Of a stretch of 5,825 bases of DNA, positions 1-5,756 are shown piece after piece (the stretch's first letter is position 1; each line of letters opens with the position of its first letter). The translations under genes were made by a program, and so were the position numbers. The stretch covers positions 1 through 5,825 of the forward strand of contig JAQVYZ010000079.1 of the NCBI GenBank assembly GCA_028708485.1, written 5' to 3'. Origin of the DNA: Caldisericia bacterium. Its GTDB lineage: Bacteria; Caldisericota; Caldisericia; UBA6126. The notes beneath the pieces were generated by a model, which was given only the letters and a program-made list of their open reading frames with translations, was not told where the DNA came from and made no database searches.

Positions 1-180
1 GAATGGTGGTGTTTGCATGGTAAGAACCCACTCCTCATCCTTCAGAAGCTCTCTTTTCCCGGTTTGGATCTTGATCACCATATGATTCTCCTTCACCGGA
101 TCCGCAAATGTTGCCACATTCAGCCTTACTGTCAACAATACCGCTATCATGACCATACACCACATCGTTTTTCTAAACAT
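1..180 (-). CDS. Exported protein, N-terminal fragment (possible copper amine oxidase N-terminal-like 'stalk' domain)
   Basis: This is an open frame of 60 codons from an ATG at 180-178 that runs without a stop to the left edge, so the gene is 5'-complete and cut by the window. The protein starts with a basic n-region (MFRKT), a hydrophobic core (residues about 7-17) and a VATFA-D sequence near residue 27 that resembles a signal-peptidase I site, so the product is probably secreted. The following segment (about residues 34-60: IKIQTGKRELL...EWVLTMQTPPF) has the spacing and closing 'PPF' of the first strands of the copper amine oxidase N-terminal-like domain found in many clostridial cell-surface proteins. 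That assignment is from memory of the family pattern and covers only its beginning. The ribosome site is poor (AGGG about 13 nt upstream); an inner ATG at 165 is possible. The gene is divergent from the trkH cluster. What follows the domain is not visible. Confidence 0.5.
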   Translation of the reverse strand, partial: MFRKTMWCMVMIAVLLTVRLNVATFADPVKENHMVIKIQTGKRELLKDEEWVLTMQTPPF

Positions 181-271
181 GCTTGTTATTTTACCCTATT
201 TGCTCTGGAATAGAATATGACGTGCTTTGAAATAAGTTTATTCTGTGTTGAAAAATAAAAAAAGATGTAAA
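181..271. other. Divergent intergenic region
   Basis: This is the AT-rich gap between the minus-strand exported protein and the plus-strand membrane microprotein/trkH cluster. It must contain the promoters for both directions. A TAAAAT hexamer lies at 268-273 on the plus strand, and a TAAAAT also reads on the minus strand just upstream of the ATG at 180. Neither has a good -35 box at 16-18 bp (a TTGAAA at 248-253 is only 14 bp from the plus-strand hexamer). No hairpin, operator palindrome or riboswitch-like structure is evident by eye. Confidence 0.4.
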
Positions 272-388
272 ATGTTCTCTATGAAATGGATAAATTCGCT
301 TTGGAGTATTTTATTGGAAATCGGATTTGCCTTTAGCTTGATATTATTTCTAACTGGGATTATTTATCTGTTGGCAATCTATTTATGA
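272..388 (+). CDS. Single-span membrane microprotein coupled to trkH
   Basis: This short frame encodes 38 residues from ATG 272, or 35 from the in-frame ATG at 281 (MKWINSLW...). After a short polar start, nearly everything from about residue 9 to the end is hydrophobic (SLILFLTGIIYLLAIYL at the C-terminus), which is enough for one membrane-spanning helix. The stop TGA (386-388) overlaps the trkH start ATG (385-387) as ATGA, a classic termination-reinitiation junction, and trkH has no recognisable ribosome site of its own. This overlap is the main reason to believe the frame is real. A weak AAAGA lies 6 nt before ATG 272, which favours that start; the frame also extends upstream to GTG 245/TTG 248 with a Lys-rich leader. 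Size and location recall small subunits of cation transporters such as KdpF, but there is no recognisable sequence similarity. It could be a transporter subunit or merely a leader peptide that drives trkH translation. Confidence 0.55.
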   Translation: MFSMKWINSLWSILLEIGFAFSLILFLTGIIYLLAIYL

Positions 389-1902
389 AGCTCTTTAGAT
401 TTCATGATATCCCTTTGATACTCTATCTGACTGGGAATTTTATTTTCTTTTTTTCTTTTATTACCCTTATTCCAATCGTGATTGCTTTTATAACATGTGA
501 ATGGGCTGAATTAATTTCATTTTCTTTTACTTTTTTTCTTTTTATCACCATAAGCCTTCTATTCACTTCTTTCTCTCCTAATCAAAGAGAGATAAAATGG
601 TTGCATGGTATGGCTGCCACAGCATTAGTTTGGTTGGTTGCGATGTTGATTGCTGCCATTCCTTTGTATTTTTCTTCTCATTATGGTAGCTTCCTTGATA
701 GCTGTTTTGAAACAATGAGCGGTATTACCACAACTGGTTTAACATTAACAAAAGATTTGGATCATTTACCAATTAGCCTGAATATTTGGCGTCATTTGTT
801 ACAATTCATTTGTGGTCAAGGTATTATAGTACTTTCGTTGGTCTTCTTAACTCCGGTCGGAGTCGGTTTTCAAGCCATGGTGGGAGAAGGCAAGGATGAG
901 AGGTTGCTTCCCAACATCCGCGGCACCAGCAAATCCATTTGGAGCATCAGCATGATCTTTTTTGGGATTGGTGTATTATGTCTGACTATCATCGGTTTAA
1001 CATACGGCTTGTCTTTTCCATGGGCGTTATTCCATAGTTTTAGTATTTATTGTTCATCCTGGAGCACCGGGGGATTTCTGCCTCAGTCGCAAAGCATGCT
1101 ATATTACCATAATATTTGGTTTGAAGCCATTGCGGTATCGTTTTTTATTTTAGGTTCCATCAACTTTGGGCTTCATTTTGTTGTTTGGTACAAAGACAGA
1201 AAAGAACTTTTTAAAGACATAGAGATCAAAACGATGATTGCAACCACTTCAGTCCTAACGTTATTCTTAGCCGTTGGTTTGATCAAAGATTCCATTTATT
1301 CCACTCTTTTACCTCTTACCAGGAAAGGCTTATTTCAGTTAATGTCCGCACATTTTGGTGCAGGGCAGTGTAATATTTATAGCCAACAGTTTCTTACACA
1401 GTGGGGAGACTTTGGTTTAGTCGTTATTATTTTAGCGATGATGTTTGGTGGTTCTGCTTCTTCTACTGCGGGCGGATTTAAACTGTATCGAATCGGTGTA
1501 TTTTTTAAATCAGTTTTTGCTGACATTAAAAGACTTTTGCAACCAAAAAACAGCGTTATCATTGATAAGATTCACCATATACAGGACATCGTTCTGACCG
1601 ATAAAATTATGAAAAACTCTGTTATCATCATCATGTTGTACATTGTAACTCATTTGATTGGAGCATTAGCCGGAATGTTAGCCGGAAATTCCGCGATTGC
1701 ATCTTTATTCGAGGCAACTTCAGCCACAGCCAATGTCGGTTTAAGTACCGGCATTACCAATCCGGCTATGCCCTCTTATCTCAAGATCGTTTATATTATC
1801 ACTATGTGGATGGGCCGGCTAGAGTTTATCGCTACCTTTGTTTTGATTGCCAGCTTCTACAGAGATATAAAAAGCCAATTTACCCATGAAGTTATTATTT
1901 AA
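385..1902 (+). CDS. trkH: TrkH/KtrB-family potassium uptake membrane subunit
   Basis: This is an integral membrane channel-like subunit for K+ (or Na+-coupled K+) uptake. The 505-residue length fits the family. Four membrane-pore-membrane repeats can be followed through their selectivity loops: SGITTTGLT (112-120), SSWSTGGF (224-231), SAHFGAGQ (321-328) and ATSATANVGLS (444-454), each with a glycine at or near the filter. The hallmark GGSASSTAGGFK (355-366), just after the third loop, and MWMGRLE (474-480) near the end confirm the family. The third loop is unusual: I recall SAHTGTGF-like sequences in related clostridial proteins, and here F and Q replace T and the aromatic residue. Translation probably depends on the upstream microprotein (ATGA overlap, no ribosome site). 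The downstream OB-like gene starts inside its last 17 nt. Trk/Ktr transporters normally work with a cytoplasmic nucleotide-binding RCK protein (TrkA/KtrA), which is not encoded in this window and may lie elsewhere. Cation specificity cannot be fixed from sequence alone. Confidence 0.9.
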   Translation: MKLFRFHDIPLILYLTGNFIFFFSFITLIPIVIAFITCEWAELISFSFTFFLFITISLLFTSFSPNQREIKWLHGMAATALVWLVAMLIAAIPLYFSSHYGSFLDSCFETMSGITTTGLTLTKDLDHLPISLNIWRHLLQFICGQGIIVLSLVFLTPVGVGFQAMVGEGKDERLLPNIRGTSKSIWSISMIFFGIGVLCLTIIGLTYGLSFPWALFHSFSIYCSSWSTGGFLPQSQSMLYYHNIWFEAIAVSFFILGSINFGLHFVVWYKDRKELFKDIEIKTMIATTSVLTLFLAVGLIKDSIYSTLLPLTRKGLFQLMSAHFGAGQCNIYSQQFLTQWGDFGLVVIILAMMFGGSASSTAGGFKLYRIGVFFKSVFADIKRLLQPKNSVIIDKIHHIQDIVLTDKIMKNSVIIIMLYIVTHLIGALAGMLAGNSAIASLFEATSATANVGLSTGITNPAMPSYLKIVYIITMWMGRLEFIATFVLIASFYRDIKSQFTHEVII

Positions 1903-2392
1903 GTCTCTGTTACTTTATCTTTTATTGCCTATCAGTTTCGCTTATAGCAACGTTACACCTATTACATTTACAGTGAGTGAATTGATTAATGGGAAACAAT
2001 TGTATAATAATCTGGTGATTCAATTCCAGGGAGAGGTTATTGGACAGCGTCTTTCCAGAACCTCACACGTTTGGATAAATATCCAGGATGCTGATCATAA
2101 TGCGATCGGCGCTTACTTACCGAGAGAGATGTCTGAACTCATTCAGTATTATGGTACTTATAAAACTCGTGGTGATAAAGTCCTGGTTGAAGGTGTATAC
2201 CATATAAAGTGTGAAGAACATGGCGGCGATACGGATATACATGTACAAAAGCTTGAAGTTCTTCAGGTTGGTTCTGCAAGAGATACGGATAAATTGAATT
2301 TAAACCTGATTATTGGTTGTTTTATCCTGTTTTTTGTGATCCTTTATCTGTTCTATCGAAAAAAAAAGAAATCCCAACAAGCATCCATATAA
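1886..2392 (+). CDS. Membrane-anchored extracytoplasmic OB-fold-like protein
   Basis: This 168-residue protein begins with a clear signal peptide (MKLLFKSLLLYLLLPISFA, probable cleavage near residue 19-20). It has a beta-rich central domain (about 28-128) and one C-terminal membrane helix (about 138-157) followed by a short lysine-rich cytoplasmic tail (RKKKKSQQ). The topology predicts a domain outside the cytoplasm tethered at its C-terminus. The middle, with VSELINGKQLYNN, IQFQGEVIG, HVWINIQD, AIGAYLP, DKVLVEGVYH and C109-EEHGGDTDIHV, follows the pattern of OB-fold proteins of unknown function in clostridia, in which a strand reading 'xGEVIG' and a 'CxEHGGDxDIH' signature recur. That comparison is from memory. 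The start lies within the end of trkH (17-nt overlap, no good ribosome site), so the two are probably co-translated and functionally linked. The His/Cys/Asp-rich signature might bind a metal, but no function is assigned. Confidence 0.7.
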   Translation: MKLLFKSLLLYLLLPISFAYSNVTPITFTVSELINGKQLYNNLVIQFQGEVIGQRLSRTSHVWINIQDADHNAIGAYLPREMSELIQYYGTYKTRGDKVLVEGVYHIKCEEHGGDTDIHVQKLEVLQVGSARDTDKLNLNLIIGCFILFFVILYLFYRKKKKSQQASI

Positions 2393-2473
2393 AAGACGTT
2401 CAAAAGCTTTCATCTTTCTGATTTTTTTCTACAATCCATATATTAAGAACCAATTTCACCCAGGAGGATTGTA
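2393..2473 (+). promoter_or_regulatory. Intergenic region with possible weak promoter
   Basis: The 81-bp gap separates the OB-like gene from the polyferredoxin gene. A TATATT at 2439-2444 could be a -10 element, with a poor TTCTGA (2416-2421) placed 17 bp upstream as -35. A T-run (2422-2428) follows a weak AAAG/CTTT hairpin (2404-2418). Together these allow either a separate transcript for the polyferredoxin or continuation of the trkH transcript. The evidence is only motif matching by eye. Confidence 0.25.
2462..2467 (+). promoter_or_regulatory. Ribosome binding site of the polyferredoxin gene
   Basis: A perfect AGGAGG lies 6 nt before the ATG at 2474. It fixes this start and contrasts with the near-absence of ribosome sites before trkH and the OB-like gene. 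Confidence 0.85.
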
Positions 2474-3664
2474 ATGAGTAAGAAAACAAAACATATTATT
2501 CATGAATATGCCGACAAGATGCAGCAGAAAAGCAATCGAACGATTCGCTTTGTTGTTCTTTTAGTTATTCTGGCTATCTCAACCACCTTAGGAATCCTGC
2601 ACCAGAAAATCCGGACTGCGAATGTTGATCAGTTATGTCCTTTCGGCGGTGTCGAATCCGCTCTTCAATGGTTTACAAAAGGAACTTTTCTGCCAAAGAT
2701 CGCCATTTCCAGTTTTATCCTCTTACTATTTGTGCTGATTGTCACTTTCTTTTTCAAAAGGGCATTTTGTGGTTTATTCTGTCCGATGGGAACTTTACAG
2801 GAAATTTTCGAAAAAATCGGAAAACTGGTTTTCAAAAAGCGTTATCATATAAAAGATACCTTTGACAGACCCTTGCGTTGGGGAAAAATAATTGTTTTGT
2901 TTGTTTTCGTCATCATGTCTTGGGTTACCGGTCAGTTAGTCATTCGTCCTTATGACCCGTGGGCAACCTTTCATCATCTGACTTCTGCGGATCTTTTTCC
3001 TGGATTTATCATTGGTTTTATCCTCCTTATTGTCACATTATTGTTGTCAGCCCTGTATAGCCGTGTTTTTTGTAAATACTTATGTCCCTTAGGAGGTTTC
3101 CTGTCTTTGCTGTCACCATTCGGTTTTTATCGAATCAGCCGGAACGACAAAACCTGTATCAATTGTAAAGCTTGCGATAAAATTTGTCCGATGAACATTG
3201 ACGTCTCAGTGACCCAGGATGTAACTGATATCGAGTGTATCGGATGTAATGAGTGTATTCATATCTGTCCGGTAAAAGATTGTCTAGTCATCCAAACTAA
3301 AAATAAATCCAGGCTGACCACTAACGGGGTATTAACCATTATTCTTGTTTTATTCATCATGATCACCGGTATTTTTACCTTATCCGGGCAGTTTAAATGG
3401 GTGCAAAGCACATTAACTCAGCAAGTCCAGGAATCTCAGGAAAAAAATGTAGCGTTATCTCCTGATAATATCACCGGTCAAATGACTTTTCAGGAAGTAT
3501 CCGAAGCATTTAACATCCCCATGGAAGCGTTTAAAATAGCTTTCTCTTTTTCTGTTGAAGAAGAAACGATTCCCTTTAAAACTTTGAAAGAAACCAAAGA
3601 ATATGAGACCGAACAAGTCAGGGAATTCGTAAAACAATACCTGAAAGGCATTCAGGAGCCTTAA
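2474..3664 (+). CDS. NapH/NosR-like membrane 4Fe-4S polyferredoxin
   Basis: This is a 396-residue membrane electron-transfer protein. Membrane helices are visible at about 25-43, 78-94, 137-155, 177-197 and 284-303. The family's paired cysteine motifs follow in order: CPFGG (55-59), CGLFCPMG (99-106) and CKYLCPLGG (200-208). Next come two complete ferredoxin-type [4Fe-4S] motifs: C228-C231-C234-C238P and C255-C258-C261-C265P, with C270 in addition. By analogy with NapH, NosR and RnfB-like proteins, it should pass electrons between quinol or another membrane donor and a partner on one side of the membrane; the partner is not visible here. The last about 65 residues (331-395) are a separate soluble domain starting ITGQMTFQEVSEAFNIPMEAF. 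This resembles a small helical repeat I have seen attached to such polyferredoxins in anaerobes, and its role is unknown to me. The start is set by a strong AGGAGG. The racemase gene follows after 19 bp, so the two may share a transcript. It is not NapH itself, since no nap genes are near. Confidence 0.85.
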   Translation: MSKKTKHIIHEYADKMQQKSNRTIRFVVLLVILAISTTLGILHQKIRTANVDQLCPFGGVESALQWFTKGTFLPKIAISSFILLLFVLIVTFFFKRAFCGLFCPMGTLQEIFEKIGKLVFKKRYHIKDTFDRPLRWGKIIVLFVFVIMSWVTGQLVIRPYDPWATFHHLTSADLFPGFIIGFILLIVTLLLSALYSRVFCKYLCPLGGFLSLLSPFGFYRISRNDKTCINCKACDKICPMNIDVSVTQDVTDIECIGCNECIHICPVKDCLVIQTKNKSRLTTNGVLTIILVLFIMITGIFTLSGQFKWVQSTLTQQVQESQEKNVALSPDNITGQMTFQEVSEAFNIPMEAFKIAFSFSVEEETIPFKTLKETKEYETEQVREFVKQYLKGIQEP

Positions 3665-3683
3665 GAAGAGAGATATATATATA

Positions 3684-4382
3684 ATGAAAAAAATGGGGTT
3701 AATCGGGGGTACATCTTGGCATTCTACTTTGGAATACTATCGATCTATCAATCAGCAAGTTAATGATCATTTTCATGGGAACACCAACCCTCCTCTTTGG
3801 ATTGCAAATTTAAACCAGCAGGAAATGCACCAGCTTCAACAGGCTGGTCAATGGGGCGTCATTTCGGATATCATTCTCCAAAAAGCTACTCAGTTGCAAG
3901 AAATCGGTATTCAAGCATTGGCTTTGTGCGCCAATACTCCCCATAAAGTGGTTGAGAACATCCAACCTAAACTGCGCATCCCTTTTATCCATATTGCCCA
4001 TGCTGTTGGAGAGGTTATCCAGCAACGTGGTTGGAAAAAGATTAGCCTATTGGGAACACGGTTTACAATGAATGAAGATTTTATCAAAGGTAAACTGAAC
4101 AGAGAGTTCCAGATAGAGATATTGGTACCGGATGATCCTACCCAGTTTGAGATACAACGCTATATCGTGCAGGAATTTTCCCTCGGTACTTTTAGTGCCG
4201 AAGCGAAACAATATTTCCTGGATAAGATAGGGAAATTTGCAAAAGAAGGAGCAGAGGCAGTGGTACTGGGATGCACTGAAATACCACTGCTGTTAAAAGG
4301 CATAAAATGCCCCATACCGATAATTGACTCGATGCAATGCCACTGTGACAAAATTGTTCATTTTATTTTAGAGGATGATTAA
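3684..4382 (+). CDS. Aspartate/glutamate racemase family protein (RacX/YgeA-like)
   Basis: This is a cytoplasmic cofactor-independent amino-acid racemase of 232 residues, the usual size. The two catalytic cysteines of the family, one acid-base residue for each face of the substrate, are in place: C82 in LCANTPH (81-87) and C197 in LGCTEIPLL (195-203). The N-terminus MKKMGLIGGTSWHSTLEYY and the GTRFTMNEDF block (124-133) are typical of the aspartate racemase/YgeA/RacX branch rather than MurI glutamate racemase. Substrate is not predictable: members of this branch racemise aspartate or, with broad specificity, other amino acids. The ribosome site is weak (GAAGAGAG about 11 nt upstream), followed by an ATATATATATA run just before the ATG. 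The gene is 19 bp downstream of the polyferredoxin gene and ends 33 bp from the convergent serine dehydratase genes. Confidence 0.87.
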   Translation: MKKMGLIGGTSWHSTLEYYRSINQQVNDHFHGNTNPPLWIANLNQQEMHQLQQAGQWGVISDIILQKATQLQEIGIQALALCANTPHKVVENIQPKLRIPFIHIAHAVGEVIQQRGWKKISLLGTRFTMNEDFIKGKLNREFQIEILVPDDPTQFEIQRYIVQEFSLGTFSAEAKQYFLDKIGKFAKEGAEAVVLGCTEIPLLLKGIKCPIPIIDSMQCHCDKIVHFILEDD

Positions 4383-4415
4383 AAACCGATAAGTATAAAG
4401 ATTTCACTCATCAGA

Positions 4416-5318
4416 TCAAGAGCGTTTTTGGTTAGAAACAATCTTGGCGGCAGGGCATACAGCTAATCCGCCTAAAGAAGTCTCCCGCAAAGAGGAGGGC
4501 ATATCCTTCCCGATCAGATCCATCGCCTTCACAATCTCATCAAACGGTATCACAGTGCGAATTCCGGATAGAGCCATCTCTGCGCAGGCAATTGCATTTA
4601 CGCTGGCTATGACATTCCTCTTCACGCACGGTACTTCGACTAATCCTGCAACAGGATCACACACCAAACCGAGAAGATTTTTCAATGCAAAGGCAGATCC
4701 ACTCTCAATACAATCGAAATCCTGATCCATACAATAGAGAAGAGCAGCAGCTGTAATTGCACTGGCAGAACCGTTTTCCGCTTGACATCCATGAGAAGCT
4801 CCCGATAAAGAGGCATTTATAGAGATCATCTCTCCGATCCCACCGGCAACAAATAAAGATCTGACCACTTTTTCCCTTGGAATTTGTTTATGTTGAGCGA
4901 TAGTCAGTAAAGCGCCCGGTAAAACGCCAGCTGAGCCTGCAGTAGGGGAAGCTACAATTCTACCCATGCATGCATTCAATTCTGAAACGGCAAGCGTATT
5001 CATAATGACTTCACTAAATAAGGGACCTACTAAGGATTTATTATGCTGAAGCAGTTGCTTCATATGATCCGCTCCGCCTTTAATGAGTCCGCTGGAGGTG
5101 ACATTTGGTTTTTGAAGTCCTTTTATGACTGATTCTTGCATCACCTGTAAGTGATAACCCATTTTTGATAACAATACAGCCGGTTCGGTTTCCTGGTTTT
5201 TGGATTCATATAATAGAAAAAATTCCGCTATATCCTGGATATCAAACTTTTTCATCTGCATCCGAACATCGCGCAAATTCTGTATTCGAATCCTGTTAGG
5301 TACTGGAATATTGGTCAC
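4416..5318 (-). CDS. sdaAA: L-serine dehydratase, iron-sulfur-dependent, alpha subunit
   Basis: This is the catalytic subunit of the two-protein [4Fe-4S] L-serine dehydratase, which converts L-serine to pyruvate and ammonia in the cytoplasm. The 300 residues cover the full family length. The three cysteines expected to ligate the iron-sulfur cluster are present: C178 (SHGCQAENGSAS), C220 (VCDPVAG) and C231 (VPCVKRN). MGRIVASPTAGSAGVLPG (118-135) and SSLRETSLGGLA (275-286) are also typical. The start is GTG (5318-5316), 4 nt after a perfect AGGAGG. Aligned from memory to Bacillus SdaAA, the conserved region begins near residue 11-12, so the first about 10 residues are an extension forced by the overlap. 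The gene begins inside the last 23 nt of sdaAB, so the pair is translationally coupled. Because sdaAB carries a nonsense codon, this subunit may be made without its partner. Confidence 0.93.
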   Translation of the reverse strand: MTNIPVPNRIRIQNLRDVRMQMKKFDIQDIAEFFLLYESKNQETEPAVLLSKMGYHLQVMQESVIKGLQKPNVTSSGLIKGGADHMKQLLQHNKSLVGPLFSEVIMNTLAVSELNACMGRIVASPTAGSAGVLPGALLTIAQHKQIPREKVVRSLFVAGGIGEMISINASLSGASHGCQAENGSASAITAAALLYCMDQDFDCIESGSAFALKNLLGLVCDPVAGLVEVPCVKRNVIASVNAIACAEMALSGIRTVIPFDEIVKAMDLIGKDMPSSLRETSLGGLAVCPAAKIVSNQKRS

Positions 5319-5322
5319 TTAA

Positions 5323-5328
5323 CCTCCT
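5323..5328 (-). promoter_or_regulatory. Ribosome binding site for sdaAA inside sdaAB
   Basis: A perfect AGGAGG on the minus strand lies 4 nt before the GTG start of sdaAA. It is read as Arg-Arg in the last codons of sdaAB (IRRLSDQYSST). It would let sdaAA be translated even if sdaAB is not read through. Confidence 0.85.
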
Positions 5329-5727
5329 AATGCTTATCACATCCAAGATATGAACGTTCTTCCTGATGATATCCGCCACATTCTCCGGACAGTACTGGTC
5401 CAGTTTCAATACTGCCATAGCTTTTTCCGTGACAGCATCCCGGGATATATCGAGGTAGGCGATATTGATATGATGATCACCCAATACCTCTCCAAAAAAT
5501 CCAACCATACCGGGGACATCTTTATATTGTATGATCAGGATATCATGCATTCCACCAAACCATACTGGCGTACTGTTGATTTCAACAATCTTGGCGGCGC
5601 CTCCACCAATTGATTGACCGGAAATCGTCAGCAGTAATTCTTCAGATTCTGAATAAAATTCGATACTGACCTCGTTTGGGTGTTTTTTGCTGTCTTTTTC
5701 ACAAGAAAATTCGATTTGAATCCCCTG

Positions 5728-5756
5728 TTCCCGGGCTTATTCGAAAGACCCGGGAA
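5728..5756 (-). repeat. Perfect 8-bp inverted repeat flanking the sdaAB stop codon
   Basis: On the minus strand TTCCCGGG (5756-5749) and CCCGGGAA (5735-5728) are exact reverse complements separated by a 13-nt loop that contains the premature TAA. The stem is far more GC-rich than its surroundings. It lies within sdaAB coding sequence, and the protein keeps the family length across it, so it is not an insertion. Confidence 0.7.

Noticed and set aside
13..213. Plus-strand open frame of 66 codons at the left edge
   Set aside because: It is antisense to the exported protein, whose signal peptide and domain-like pattern are more convincing; its own product is His-rich low-complexity with no family resemblance.
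2404..2428. Possible intrinsic terminator after the OB-like gene
   Set aside because: The AAAG/CTTT stem is only about 4 bp and AT-rich, so the T-run alone does not support a terminator.
3672..3684. ATATATATATA run before the racemase start as a repeat or promoter element
   Set aside because: It is short and AT dinucleotide runs are expected in this base composition; no -35 box is at suitable spacing that I could defend.
4383..4415. Terminator expected between convergent racemase and sdaAA genes
   Set aside because: No GC-rich stem is visible in the 33-bp gap; the GATGA/TCATC pair is too short and too far apart.
4444..4725. Plus-strand open frame opposite sdaAA
   Set aside because: It is antisense to the conserved iron-sulfur cysteine region of SdaAA and has no recognisable features.
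5350..5613. Plus-strand open frame opposite the sdaAB ACT domain
   Set aside because: It is a shadow of the conserved minus-strand SdaAB frame.
5737..5739. Reassigned TAA codon
   Set aside because: Four plus-strand genes in the window (trkH, OB-like, polyferredoxin, racemase) terminate at TAA, so TAA is a normal stop in this genome.
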